Source: Polaromonas sp.
Lineage (GTDB): Bacteria; Pseudomonadota; Gammaproteobacteria; Burkholderiales; Burkholderiaceae_C
Direction of reading: 5' to 3'
Length of the DNA stretch: 37,092 nucleotides
Assembly (NCBI GenBank): GCA_028292045.1
Contig: JAQGMZ010000027.1
Location: 1-37,092, forward strand
The notes below the pieces were generated by a model. It had not been told where the DNA came from, did not search any database, and was given only the letters and a program-made list of their open reading frames with translations. The number at the start of each line of letters is the position of its first letter. Position 1 is the stretch's first letter. This document shows positions 27,456 through 36,577 of the stretch, one piece after another. The translations under genes and the position numbers were made by a program.

Positions 27456-28348
27456 AAACCCTGGGACAACGGGCCGGCCATGTCGCCACCGTGGGCGGTA
27501 TCGCGTTCATGAAGCTGCTGGCCTTTTTGCCGCTCCCAGTCATCCGCGGCCTGGGCGTGGCGCTGGGCTGCTTGCTGTACGGCCTGATCGGTGCGCGGCG
27601 GCGCGTGGTGCATGCCAATTTCTCGGTATGTTTCCCGGCGCTTTCGGCGGGCGCTCGGCGCAGGCTGGCGATTCAGACCTTTGTGCATTTTTCGCAGGCC
27701 TGGCTGGACCGCGCCTGGCTGTGGCATGCGCCCCAGGCGTGGGTTCAGCGGCGTGTACGGCTGACCGGCGCGGTTGGGGAACTTGCGGGCAATCAACCCA
27801 CCGTAATTTTTCTGCCGCACTTTGTTGGCCTGGATGCCGCCTGGGCCGCAACAGCCCTGGCGGTGCCCAGGTCATCGACCACCATCTACACCGACCAGTC
27901 CAACAAGCTGGTGGACCAATGGATATTGCAGGGCCGACAGCGGTTCGGCCTGCTGCGCCTGTTCGGCCGCATTGAAGGCGTCAAGCCCATTGTGGCGGCG
28001 CTGCGCGAAGGCCAGCCGCTGTATTTGCTGCCCGACATGGATTTCGGTCCGGATGAATCGGTGTTCGTGCCGTTCTACGGCATGTCCACCGCCACCGTGC
28101 CGTCGCTGTCGCGCTTTGCACGCCTGGGTCGCGCCAAGGTCGTGCCCCTGCTGCCGCGCCTGACCGCCGATGGCTACGAGGTGCAGGTGATGCCTGCCTG
28201 GGCCGGTTTTCCCAGCGCCGACCCGGTGGCCGACACTGCGCTCATGAATGCGCGGTTGCAGGGCTACATCGACACCATGCCGTCGCAATATTACTGGGTG
28301 CACAAGCGGTTCAAGACCCGGCCTGCCGGCGAGGCTTCCGTGTACTGA
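27452..28348 (+). CDS. LpxL/HtrB-family lipid A acyltransferase (second copy, TTG start)
   Basis: This 298-residue protein is a second member of the same acyltransferase family. LPHFVGLDAA carries the catalytic HX4D pair, and LLPDMDFGPDESVFVPFYG matches the second conserved block. An N-terminal hydrophobic segment (about residues 15-43) anchors it in the inner membrane. The start is a TTG at 27452 that overlaps the stop of the first copy (TTGA), with GAGGAAA about 7 bases before it, so translation is coupled. The two copies differ strongly in sequence and are an old duplication or separate subfamilies, not a recent repeat. The acyl chain and acceptor position are unknown. Confidence 0.88.
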   Translation: MKTLGQRAGHVATVGGIAFMKLLAFLPLPVIRGLGVALGCLLYGLIGARRRVVHANFSVCFPALSAGARRRLAIQTFVHFSQAWLDRAWLWHAPQAWVQRRVRLTGAVGELAGNQPTVIFLPHFVGLDAAWAATALAVPRSSTTIYTDQSNKLVDQWILQGRQRFGLLRLFGRIEGVKPIVAALREGQPLYLLPDMDFGPDESVFVPFYGMSTATVPSLSRFARLGRAKVVPLLPRLTADGYEVQVMPAWAGFPSADPVADTALMNARLQGYIDTMPSQYYWVHKRFKTRPAGEASVY

Positions 28349-28386
28349 GCCATGCGCCCGGCCGTCCATGCCGGACTTGGCAAGGC

Positions 28387-29298
28387 TCAGCCGAGAAAAT
28401 GTTGAAGATGGCCAATCACCCGCGCAGGCTGCTCGTGCAGTATCCAGTGGGTCGCGCCAGCCATGCGGTGCAGCTGCATCTGCGGCACAAAGTCCTCCAG
28501 CCCGTCCAGCAGGGCCGGGGGCAGGGCGGTGTCGTCCATGGCCCAGATCACCAGCGCAGGCACATTCACTTCAAGCTTTTCGCGTGGAATCACCACGGCT
28601 GCGGCCGCCGGGTCATGGTGCGGCAGCCCGGGCCGGGGCGGACGCAGCGGTGAGGCGCGGTAGTAATTCAGCGGTCCGGTCAAGCCGGCTTGCCAGATGC
28701 CGCGGTACTGCGCCTTGAGGGCGTCCGTCAACCAGGCATGCGGGCCGTCAACCGCGCCCATGCTGGTAAAAAATTCCCACATGCGGCGAAAGTCGTCCTC
28801 GGCCAGCAGTGCCTCGGCATCGGGGCGTATCAAGAAATTCATGTAGGCGCTGGCGGCTTGCTGCGCAGGCGAGTGCAGCAGTTCGCGCAAAAATATGCCG
28901 GGATGCGGTGAATTGACGATGGCGAGCTTTTCCATGCAGCCCGGCAGCGCGGCGGCCAGGTTCCAGGCCACGGCGCCGCCCCAATCGTGCGCGACCAGGC
29001 AGGCCAGCGGACTGCCTTCGTGGTCAATCAGCGCGGCAATGTCCTGCATCAGGTGCCTGGGCCGGTACGCCGCCACATCGCCGGGCGCGCTGGACTTCTC
29101 GTAGCCGCGCAGGTTAGGCGCCACGCAGCGAAAGCCGCCATTTTCAGGGCGCGAAAAATGCGCCAGCAGGCTGTCCCAGACAAAGGCGGCTTCTGGGAAG
29201 CCGTGCAGGAACATCAGCACCGGCCGGCCCTTTTCGCCGGCGAAACGACATGAAAGCGTGATGCCGTGGGGTAGAACGCATAAACCGGTTTCAATCAT
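28387..29298 (-). CDS. alpha/beta hydrolase, epoxide-hydrolase-like
   Basis: This 303-residue enzyme has the alpha/beta-hydrolase fold. FLHGFPEAAFVW forms the oxyanion HGxP motif, VAHDWGGAVAW carries the aspartate nucleophile D105, WAMDDTALPP supplies the acid, and GATHWILHE the catalytic histidine. The Asp nucleophile and HDWGG indicate epoxide hydrolase or a haloalkane-dehalogenase relative, not a serine esterase. Tyrosines suited to ring opening are present (for example PLNYYRAS). It faces the second lpxL gene and lies upstream of engB's 3' end. The physiological substrate is unknown. Confidence 0.86.
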   Translation of the reverse strand: MIETGLCVLPHGITLSCRFAGEKGRPVLMFLHGFPEAAFVWDSLLAHFSRPENGGFRCVAPNLRGYEKSSAPGDVAAYRPRHLMQDIAALIDHEGSPLACLVAHDWGGAVAWNLAAALPGCMEKLAIVNSPHPGIFLRELLHSPAQQAASAYMNFLIRPDAEALLAEDDFRRMWEFFTSMGAVDGPHAWLTDALKAQYRGIWQAGLTGPLNYYRASPLRPPRPGLPHHDPAAAAVVIPREKLEVNVPALVIWAMDDTALPPALLDGLEDFVPQMQLHRMAGATHWILHEQPARVIGHLQHFLG

Positions 29299-29387
29299 GG
29301 CGCTATTTTGTTGATGGCTGGTCGCGCATGCAGGACATCCGGCAGGGCCAGCAATTGCTTGAATTGAAGTGGCGGGCGCTCCAGCTG

Positions 29388-30152
29388 TCAGGCTGGATCA
29401 GCCGGGGACGGCAAGGCGGCTTCCGGCCCTGGTTCCATGTCAGCTTGCGACTCAGGCGCAGGCTTGGGCGCCTTGACGGGTTTTTCCCTGGGATGCGCCC
29501 AGTCCCACAAATGCTGGGCCACCTCTTCGACACCCTGGCGCTTCAGCGAGGAAAACAGCTTGACGTCGCCGCCGCCCGCCTGCAGCTTGACGATTTGCAG
29601 CGCCTTCGCGGCATCGGTCTTGTTGAGCTTGTCGGATTTGGTCAGCAGCACCAGAAACTTCAGCCCGTCTTCCACGCGGGGCCGTATCACGTCGAGCAGG
29701 ATCTCGTCCAGTTCGGTCAGCCCCAGGCGCGGGTCGCACAGCAGCACGATGGCCTGCAGGTTGTCGCGCGTCTGCAGGTAATTGCCCATCACCTGCTGCC
29801 AGCGGTATTTGGCTTCCTTGGGCACCGCGGCATAACCGTAGCCCGGCAGGTCGGCCAGCACCGCGTCGGTCACGCCCTGCTTGCCGAGCGAAAACAAATT
29901 AATGCTTTGGGTCCGGCCAGGCGTCTTGGAGGCAAAGGCCAGCCGGTGCTGCTGTGTCAGGGTGTTGATGCAGGTCGACTTGCCGGCATTGGAGCGGCCG
30001 ACGAAAGCGATTTCAGGCACCTCGATGCGCGGCAGGTGCTTGAGCTCGGGCGCAGTCGTCAAAAACTTGGCGGTGTGCAGCCAGCCCATGGCAATCTTGG
30101 GGTCAGGCCCGGCAACAATGGTGGAAGTAGGGGAGGAAACTGGTGAAGTCAT
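29388..30152 (-). CDS. engB: ribosome-biogenesis GTPase EngB (YsxC/YihA)
   Basis: This 254-residue GTPase helps assemble the large ribosomal subunit. FVGRSNAGKST (about residues 50-59) is G1, KTPGRTQ is switch I, DLPGYGYA is G3 and TKSDKLN is G4. ATG 30152 was preferred over upstream frames (open to 30254) because the family sequence begins soon after. The last 35 or so residues are an acidic, proline- and alanine-rich tail beyond the usual fold (about 200 residues). It lies back to back with cytochrome c4 across 193 bases. Confidence 0.93.
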   Translation of the reverse strand: MTSPVSSPTSTIVAGPDPKIAMGWLHTAKFLTTAPELKHLPRIEVPEIAFVGRSNAGKSTCINTLTQQHRLAFASKTPGRTQSINLFSLGKQGVTDAVLADLPGYGYAAVPKEAKYRWQQVMGNYLQTRDNLQAIVLLCDPRLGLTELDEILLDVIRPRVEDGLKFLVLLTKSDKLNKTDAAKALQIVKLQAGGGDVKLFSSLKRQGVEEVAQHLWDWAHPREKPVKAPKPAPESQADMEPGPEAALPSPADPA

Positions 30153-30345
30153 GATGGGGCGGTCCCTGGAGGTGGGTAGCTGGGCGGGTAGCGCAGAACA
30201 GGCAATGAATGGTAAAAATGTGCAGCCAGCGTGGACTTGCCAGCCAATAGCCATTTTTCAAATCTCGATAATAAAGTCTAGCGTCAAGCCATTGTAAAAT
30301 CCCGCTCTGCCCAAGTTCTGTGCGCCAACCAATTAAAGTCCCGAT

Positions 30346-31005
30346 ATGAAGCTGTTCGCTACTTCCCTACTGGCCGCCATGCTGGCCTTGCCCGCCATGT
30401 CGTCATTGGCTGCGGGTGAAACCGCCCCTGCGCAGGCGCCAGCGGCGGCACCGGCCATGCCGGCCAAGCCTGATCTGGTCAAGGGAGAAGCCACTTTCAC
30501 CGCCGTGTGCGCCGCCTGCCATGGCGCTGACGGCAATTCGGGAACACCGACCTATCCGAAACTGTCGAGCCAGCACCCCGAGTACCTGGTCAAGCAGTTG
30601 CAGGAGTACAAGGCAGGCAAGCGCAAAAACGCCATCATGCAGGGATTCGCCGCCACGCTGACCGACGCAGACATGAGAAACGTGGCGTATTGGGCCACCA
30701 GCAAGCAGGCCAAGCCGGGCTTTGCCAAGGAAAAAGAACTGGTCACGCTGGGCGAACGCATTTACCGCGGCGGCATAGCCGACCGCCAGGTGCCGGCATG
30801 CGCCGGCTGCCACAGCCCGACCGGCGGTGGCATTCCTTCGCAGTACCCGCGCCTGAGCGGCCAGCATTCCGAATACACCGCTACGCAGCTGACGTATTTC
30901 CGCGACGGCATCCGCACCAACAGCCTGCAGATGAGCCAGGTGGCCGCCAAGCTCAACGACAGGGAAATCCGGGCGGTGGCCGACTATATTGCCGGCCTGC
31001 GCTAA
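30346..31005 (+). CDS. diheme cytochrome c4
   Basis: This 219-residue periplasmic protein carries two c-type hemes, at CAACH (C55, C58, H59) and CAGCH (C152, C155, H156), in two repeated domains of about 90 residues, the layout of cytochrome c4. The signal peptide runs to about residue 23 (SLAAG), followed by an Ala/Pro-rich linker. Cytochrome c4 passes electrons to terminal oxidases. The heme-attachment genes resB and ccsA follow directly on the same strand, which fits its own need for maturation. The upstream 193 bases must hold its promoter, but no clear boxes are seen. Confidence 0.92.
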   Translation: MKLFATSLLAAMLALPAMSSLAAGETAPAQAPAAAPAMPAKPDLVKGEATFTAVCAACHGADGNSGTPTYPKLSSQHPEYLVKQLQEYKAGKRKNAIMQGFAATLTDADMRNVAYWATSKQAKPGFAKEKELVTLGERIYRGGIADRQVPACAGCHSPTGGGIPSQYPRLSGQHSEYTATQLTYFRDGIRTNSLQMSQVAAKLNDREIRAVADYIAGLR

Positions 31006-31194
31006 GGCATCACCGGGGCGCGGCTGCTTGTTGTGCCAGCGGGCGGGCCGGGTTTAAATTAACCTGGGCCATTGAACCTCAATCCTGAGAAACAATCATA
31101 CCGAGGCGGGCCTTTCCAAAGAAAGCCTGCCTTTTTTGTTTTTTACCGGCTGTCGGCTTTACTTACCAAAAACTCTGGTTTTCAATTTCCATTT

Positions 31195-33417
31195 ATGACA
31201 GTTTCCACCGAAGGCATGAAGGTCAACTGGGGCTCGCGCACCCTGCGCGCGTCGGTGGAATTGCTGTCGTCGATGCGGTTTTCAATTTCGCTGCTGACGG
31301 TCATCTGCATTGCATCCGTCATCGGCACCGTCCTCAAGCAGCAGGAACCGCTGAGCAACTATGTCAATCAGTTCGGGCCGTTCTGGGCGCAAGTCTTCAG
31401 CCTGGCGAGCCTGAACACGGTTTACAGCGCCTGGTGGTTTTTACTGATCCTGGCATTTCTGGTGGTGTCCACCTCCTTGTGCATTGCGCGCAACACGCCC
31501 AAGATACTGGCCGAATTCAACCAGGTCAAGGAAGATGTGCGCGAGCAAAGCCTCAAGGCTTTTGGCCATCGGGCGCAGGCTAATCTCGCCGAATCATCCG
31601 AAGCGGCGGCGCAGCGCATTGGCCAGACCCTGGTGCAAAGCGGCTGGAAGGTCAAGCTCCAGCAGCGCAGCACCGGCTGGATGGTGGCTGCCAAAAAGGG
31701 ATCGGCCAACAAGCTGGGTTACATCGCCGCGCACAGCGCCATCGTGCTGATCTGCGTGGGCGGCCTGCTGGACGGCGACATGATTGTGCGTGCGCAGATG
31801 CTGCTCAACGGCAAATCGACCTACACCGGCGGCGGGCTGATTGCCGATGTACCGGCAGCGCACCGGCTGAGCGAACGCAACCCGACCTTTCGCGCCAACC
31901 TGCTGGTGTCCGAGGGTACGCAGTCGAGCACCGCCATCTTGAACCAACCCGGCGGCGTACTGCTGCAGGAATTGCCTTTTGCCGTGGAACTGAAGAAATT
32001 CAGCGTTGAATACTATTCGACCGGCATGCCCAAGCTGTTCGCCAGCGACATCGTCATTCACGACAAGGCAACGGGCGAAAAAACGCCGGCGCGGGTCGAG
32101 GTCAACCACCCTGCCAGCTACAAGGGCGTCGAGATCTACCAGTCCAGCTTCGACGACGGCGGATCCAGCGTCACGCTGCGCGCCATTCCCATGTCGGCAG
32201 CCACCAGGCCTTTCGACATCCAGGGAACGATCGGCGGCACCAGCGCGCTGGCCAACGGCCAGAGCGCGGGCGCAGAGCAGCTCACGCTGGAATACACCGC
32301 CCTGCGCGTCATCAACGTCGAAAACTTTGCAGCCAATGCCGCAACGGCTTCGGGCTCGGGCGCGGATGTGCGCAAGGTTGACCTGCACCAGGCGATCGAA
32401 AAGCGCCTTGGCGCGGCCAACAAGACCGCGACGCAGAAACAATTGCGCAATGTCGGCCCCAGCGTGACCTACAAACTGCGCGATGCCGCAGGCCAGGCGC
32501 GCGAGTTCCAGAACTACATGCTGCCGGTCAGGATGGACGACAACCCCGACAGCACGCCCCTGTTCCTGATGGGCGTGCGCAACAAGCCGGCCGATCCTTT
32601 TCAATACCTGCGCATCCCGGCCGACCCGGAAAGCAGCACGGCCACCTTTGTGCGCCTTCGCGCTGCGCTGGCCGATCCGGTACAGCGCGAACTGGCCGTC
32701 AGGCGCTACAGCCGCCTGGCCATCGGCAACGACCGCCCTGAGCTGGCGCGGCAGCTGGATGAATCGGCATCGCGTGCGCTGGCCCTGTTTGCCGGCACCG
32801 ATGCGGCTTCCCGCCCACCTGGGAGCAAGGCGGTGCCGGTTGCCGGGTTGCAGGCCATTTCCGATTTCATGGAGGCCAATGTGCCTCCGGCAGAGCGCGA
32901 CCGCGCAGGCGAAGTGCTGGTCCGGATCCTCAATGGCGTGCTCTATGAGCTGACCGCCATGACCCGCGAGCAGGCCGGCCTCAAGCCCTTGCCGCAGGAC
33001 GAGAAAACCCAGGCTTTCATGTCGCAGATGGTGCTGAGCCTGTCGGATGCGCCGCATTACCCGGCGCCCATGGCGTTTGAACTGAAGGATTTCAAGCAGG
33101 TGCAGGCCAGTGTTTTCCAGGTTGCGCGGGCGCCCGGCAAGACAATTGTGTACCTGGGCTGCGCCTTTTTGATCCTGGGCATCTTCAGCATGCTGTATAT
33201 CCGGGAGCGCCGGCTGTGGGTCTGGCTGGCCCCGCAAGCGCCCGCTTCTGCCGGTGGCCAGGCCAATTTCCCGGGTGGTACCGCCACCCCGGATTCGATG
33301 TCAGAATCTGCCGGAACCAGCCAGGCCACCCTGGCTTTGTCCGTCAACCGCAAAACCATGGACGGCGACAAGGAATTCGAGATGCTGAAAACAAAATTGC
33401 TGCAGGCGCCCTTATGA
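31195..33417 (+). CDS. resB: cytochrome c biogenesis protein ResB (Ccs1)
   Basis: This 740-residue membrane protein is half of the System II cytochrome c synthase; with CcsA it exports heme and joins it to CxxCH apocytochromes outside the membrane. Hydrophobic segments at SISLLTVICIASVIGTVL, the TVYSAWWFLLILAFLVVSTS stretch, AAHSAIVLICVGGLL and a C-terminal IVYLGCAFLILGIFSMLYI surround a large periplasmic domain. I favour ATG 31195 because family sequence begins MTVSTEGMKVNWGSR; ATG 31216 has a slightly better ribosome site, and ATG 31072 is too far upstream. Its stop overlaps the ccsA start (ATGA). The size is normal for betaproteobacterial ResB. Confidence 0.93.
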   Translation: MTVSTEGMKVNWGSRTLRASVELLSSMRFSISLLTVICIASVIGTVLKQQEPLSNYVNQFGPFWAQVFSLASLNTVYSAWWFLLILAFLVVSTSLCIARNTPKILAEFNQVKEDVREQSLKAFGHRAQANLAESSEAAAQRIGQTLVQSGWKVKLQQRSTGWMVAAKKGSANKLGYIAAHSAIVLICVGGLLDGDMIVRAQMLLNGKSTYTGGGLIADVPAAHRLSERNPTFRANLLVSEGTQSSTAILNQPGGVLLQELPFAVELKKFSVEYYSTGMPKLFASDIVIHDKATGEKTPARVEVNHPASYKGVEIYQSSFDDGGSSVTLRAIPMSAATRPFDIQGTIGGTSALANGQSAGAEQLTLEYTALRVINVENFAANAATASGSGADVRKVDLHQAIEKRLGAANKTATQKQLRNVGPSVTYKLRDAAGQAREFQNYMLPVRMDDNPDSTPLFLMGVRNKPADPFQYLRIPADPESSTATFVRLRAALADPVQRELAVRRYSRLAIGNDRPELARQLDESASRALALFAGTDAASRPPGSKAVPVAGLQAISDFMEANVPPAERDRAGEVLVRILNGVLYELTAMTREQAGLKPLPQDEKTQAFMSQMVLSLSDAPHYPAPMAFELKDFKQVQASVFQVARAPGKTIVYLGCAFLILGIFSMLYIRERRLWVWLAPQAPASAGGQANFPGGTATPDSMSESAGTSQATLALSVNRKTMDGDKEFEMLKTKLLQAPL

Positions 33418-34814
33418 ACACCACGACGAGCATCAACACCACCACCACGCTGACTGCAGACCGGGGCGGCACGCTGAGCCTGAACAAAAGCTACTTTGCC
33501 AGGCGCAATACCCTCGACTGGCTTTTTGCCCTGCTGGTGGCCGGCGGCCTGCTGTATGCCTTTGCGCAGTACAGCGCGTACATGGATGTCTATGAAAAAG
33601 GCATCTTGTTCGCAGCCATTCCCGCCACCGTGGCAATGGCTTGGTTCTGGCGGCCGCTGCAACTGTTGATGCTCGTCACTGCCGGCTTCGCCCTGCTGGG
33701 CATCGCGTCCTACCAGGTCGATGGCGTGGGCAGCCTGGCGCGCGCCGAGCAGGTGTTCTGGCTCAAGTATTTCCTGTCCAGCCAGTCGGCCATCCTGTGG
33801 ATGAGCATGCTGTTTTTCATGAGCACGATTTTTTACTGGCTCGGCATGTTCGCCAGCAACAAGCCGAACAGCGTCGGTTCCAGCCACAGCGCCACGCTGG
33901 AGTCGCTGGGTTCCAGAATCGCCTGGGCGGGCGTCGGCATGGCGCTGATCGGCACGCTGGTGCGCTGGTATGAAAGCTACCTGATCGGCGCTGACATCGG
34001 CCACATTCCCGTCAGCAACCTGTACGAGGTGTTCGTGCTGTTTTGCTGGATGACGACGGCGTTCTACCTTTACTTTGAAGCCGAATACAAGACCCGGGCA
34101 CTGGGCGCGTTTGTCATGCTGGTGGTCAGCGCCGCGGTGGGTTTTTTGCTCTGGTACACCGTGGTCCGCGAAGCCCATGAAATTCAGCCGCTGGTGCCGG
34201 CGCTGAAAAGCTGGTGGATGAAGCTGCATGTGCCGGCCAACTTCATCGGCTACGGCATGTTTGCCCTGGCGGCCATGGTGGCGCTGTCCTACCATATCAA
34301 GCAGCAGGCGCTTGAAACCCGCTGGTACCGCCTGACGCCTTTGTGGATGCTGGGCGTGGTGCTCTGCTTCGTGCCGATCGTGTTTCGCAAGTCGCCGCTG
34401 GAAGCGGGCGGCAGCAACTACTGGATGGGCTACCTGCTGGTGGCCGGCCTGATCACCGGCGGCATTTTGCTGGCCCGCAAGCACATCGCCGCGCGCCTGC
34501 CGCGCCTGGAAGTGCTGGACGACGTGATGTACAAGGCGATTGCGGTGGGCTTTGCCTTCTTCACCATCGCCACGGTGCTGGGCGCCCTGTGGGCCGCCGA
34601 GGCCTGGGGCGGCTACTGGAGCTGGGACCCGAAGGAAACCTGGGCCCTGATTGTGTGGCTCAACTATGCGGCCTGGCTGCACATGCGGCTCATGAAGGGC
34701 TTGCGCGGCACGGTGGCCGCCTGGTGGGCGCTGGGTGGTCTGGCCGTCACCACATTTGCCTTTCTGGGCGTCAACATGTTTTTGTCGGGCCTGCACAGCT
34801 ACGGAACCCTGTAG
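33414..34814 (+). CDS. ccsA: cytochrome c biogenesis protein CcsA (ResC), heme-handling partner of ResB
   Basis: This 466-residue polytopic membrane protein carries the tryptophan-rich heme motif WGGYWSWDPKETWALIVW near the C-terminus and several transmembrane segments, with IPVSNLYEVFVLFCWM as another conserved block. It pairs with ResB to deliver and attach heme. The ATG at 33414 overlaps the resB stop by four bases, so the partners are translated together. The first 25 residues are Thr-rich and not part of the family fold. The stop is followed by 85 bases before msrP. Confidence 0.94.
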   Translation: MNTTTSINTTTTLTADRGGTLSLNKSYFARRNTLDWLFALLVAGGLLYAFAQYSAYMDVYEKGILFAAIPATVAMAWFWRPLQLLMLVTAGFALLGIASYQVDGVGSLARAEQVFWLKYFLSSQSAILWMSMLFFMSTIFYWLGMFASNKPNSVGSSHSATLESLGSRIAWAGVGMALIGTLVRWYESYLIGADIGHIPVSNLYEVFVLFCWMTTAFYLYFEAEYKTRALGAFVMLVVSAAVGFLLWYTVVREAHEIQPLVPALKSWWMKLHVPANFIGYGMFALAAMVALSYHIKQQALETRWYRLTPLWMLGVVLCFVPIVFRKSPLEAGGSNYWMGYLLVAGLITGGILLARKHIAARLPRLEVLDDVMYKAIAVGFAFFTIATVLGALWAAEAWGGYWSWDPKETWALIVWLNYAAWLHMRLMKGLRGTVAAWWALGGLAVTTFAFLGVNMFLSGLHSYGTL

Positions 34815-34899
34815 CCGGGCGGACTGTCTTTGAAGTTGAATCCTGCACGCGGCTTGCTGCGTACCACTGTCAGTCACTGGCAAATATAAAGGACCCCTC

Positions 34900-35898
34900 A
34901 TGCTGATCAAGACCCACTCCAGCGGATTCAACCATCCGGTTCCCAGCGAAATCACGGCGCAAGGCATCTACCAGGAACGGCGCAAACTGATCAAGCTGAT
35001 GGCCAGCGGAACGGCAGGCGCCGCACTGGCAGGCTGGGCCGGGCGCGAGGCGCTGGCCCAGGCCGTGCAAAAACCCGGCAAGCTGGCTGCGCTGGCAGGC
35101 GCCAAGTCTGCCGCAGCCGGTGCGGTCACGATGGAAAAAGTGACCGACTACAAGGACGCGACCACCTATAACAATTTTTACGAGTTCGGTACCGACAAGG
35201 CCGATCCGGCAAAGAATGCCTCGACGCTGCCGGTCAAGCCCTGGTCGGTTGCGGTGGAGGGGATGGTCAAGAACCCCAGAAGCTTCACCCTGGAAGAACT
35301 GCTCAAGCTCAGCCCGCAGGAGGAGCGTATTTACCGCCTGCGCTGTGTCGAAGGCTGGTCCATGGTGATTCCCTGGGTCGGTTATTCGCTGTCTGAGCTG
35401 ATCAAGAAAGTCGAGCCGCTGGGCAGCGCCAAATATGTCGAGTTCATCACGCTGGCCGATCCCAAGACCATGCCGTTTGTCGGTTCCCGCGTGCTCGAAT
35501 GGCCATATGTCGAGGCTTTGCGCCTGGATGAAGCCATGCATCCACTGGCCTTGCTGACCTTCGGCATGTACGGCGAAGTGCTGCCCAACCAGAATGGCGC
35601 ACCAGTGCGCATGGTGGTGCCCTGGAAGTACGGCTTCAAAAGCGGCAAGAGCATCGTCAAGGTCCGCTTTACCGACAAGGAGCCGCGCACTGCCTGGAAC
35701 AAGGCGGCAGCGCAGGAATACGGTTTTTACTCGAACGTCAACCCGCTGGTGGACCACCCCCGCTGGAGTCAGGCCACCGAGCGGCGCATCGGGGAAGACG
35801 GACTGTTCGCCAAGAAGCGCAAGACGCTGATGTACAACGGCTATGAAGCGCAAGTCGGCCAGCTGTATGCCGGCATGGACCTCAAGAAAAACTTCTGA
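34900..35898 (+). CDS. msrP: protein-methionine-sulfoxide reductase catalytic subunit MsrP (YedY)
   Basis: This 332-residue periplasmic molybdoenzyme reduces oxidised methionines in periplasmic proteins. A twin-arginine signal is visible in [13 protein letters not shown] (R27, R28), fitting export as a folded cofactor-bearing protein. [14 protein letters not shown] contains C149, the molybdenum ligand, and [19 protein letters not shown] is a conserved cofactor-binding block. AAAGGA lies upstream of ATG 34900. Its last base is shared with the msrQ start codon, so the pair is coupled. Confidence 0.95.
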   Translation: MLIKTHSSGFNHPVPSEITAQGIYQERRKLIKLMASGTAGAALAGWAGREALAQAVQKPGKLAALAGAKSAAAGAVTMEKVTDYKDATTYNNFYEFGTDKADPAKNASTLPVKPWSVAVEGMVKNPRSFTLEELLKLSPQEERIYRLRCVEGWSMVIPWVGYSLSELIKKVEPLGSAKYVEFITLADPKTMPFVGSRVLEWPYVEALRLDEAMHPLALLTFGMYGEVLPNQNGAPVRMVVPWKYGFKSGKSIVKVRFTDKEPRTAWNKAAAQEYGFYSNVNPLVDHPRWSQATERRIGEDGLFAKKRKTLMYNGYEAQVGQLYAGMDLKKNF

Positions 35899-36557
35899 TG
35901 GCTGCCTGGACGGCAGGGCGGCAAAAACTGCTGCTGCACCCTGCGGCCAAACCGCTGGTTTTCTTGTTGTGCCTGGCTCCGTTTGCCTGGCTGTTTTACC
36001 AGGCTTTCAGCGACCAGCTGGGTGCCAACCCGGCCGAAGCCCTGATTCGCGCTACGGGTGACTGGACCTTGCGTTTCGTCTGCATCGTGCTGGCCGTCAC
36101 GCCATTGCGGGTGATCAGCAAAACACCGGCCCTGGCCCGCTTCCGGCGAATGCTGGGCCTGTTCGCCTATTTTTACGTCGTGGTCCATCTGCTCAGCTAC
36201 AGCTGGTTCGACATGGGCTTCGATGTGCCGGAAATCGTGAAAGACATCATCAAGCGGCCATTCATCCTGGTCGGATTTTCTGCGTTCCTGCTGCTGACGC
36301 CCCTGGCGGCTACCTCGTTCAATGCGGCCATCAAGGCCCTGGGCCCCAAAAGATGGCAGATGCTGCACAAGCTCGTCTACCTGATAGCCGGGCTGGGGAT
36401 TCTGCATTTTTTCTGGATGCGCTCCGGGAAAAACAACTTCAATGAAGTTTTTGTCTATGCCGCCATCGTCGCCGCGCTGCTCGGCTGGCGGCTATGGAAG
36501 CACTGGTCCAGGCCGCACCAACCCGCACACGGCACGAAGGCGGTCAGCGCACGCTGA
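35898..36557 (+). CDS. msrQ: heme-binding membrane subunit MsrQ (YedZ)
   Basis: This 219-residue protein has about six membrane segments of the ferric-reductase-like fold and binds heme b, passing electrons from the inner membrane to MsrP. Heme-ligand histidines lie in VVVHLLSYSW, MLHKLVYLIAGLGILHFFWM and nearby. The ATG at 35898 overlaps the msrP stop (TGATG). It ends 20 bases from the opposing lysA stop; a weak repeat there (36563-36578) may act as a poor terminator. Confidence 0.94.
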   Translation: MAAWTAGRQKLLLHPAAKPLVFLLCLAPFAWLFYQAFSDQLGANPAEALIRATGDWTLRFVCIVLAVTPLRVISKTPALARFRRMLGLFAYFYVVVHLLSYSWFDMGFDVPEIVKDIIKRPFILVGFSAFLLLTPLAATSFNAAIKALGPKRWQMLHKLVYLIAGLGILHFFWMRSGKNNFNEVFVYAAIVAALLGWRLWKHWSRPHQPAHGTKAVSAR

Positions 36558-36577
36558 CTCTCAGGCCTTGACAGGCC

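Noticed and set aside
31594..33237. 547-codon open frame antisense to resB
   Set aside because: Same reasons: no motif, and the sense strand encodes a clear ResB.
33057..34967. 636-codon open frame antisense to resB/ccsA
   Set aside because: It spans two well-supported genes on the other strand and has the composition of a shadow frame.
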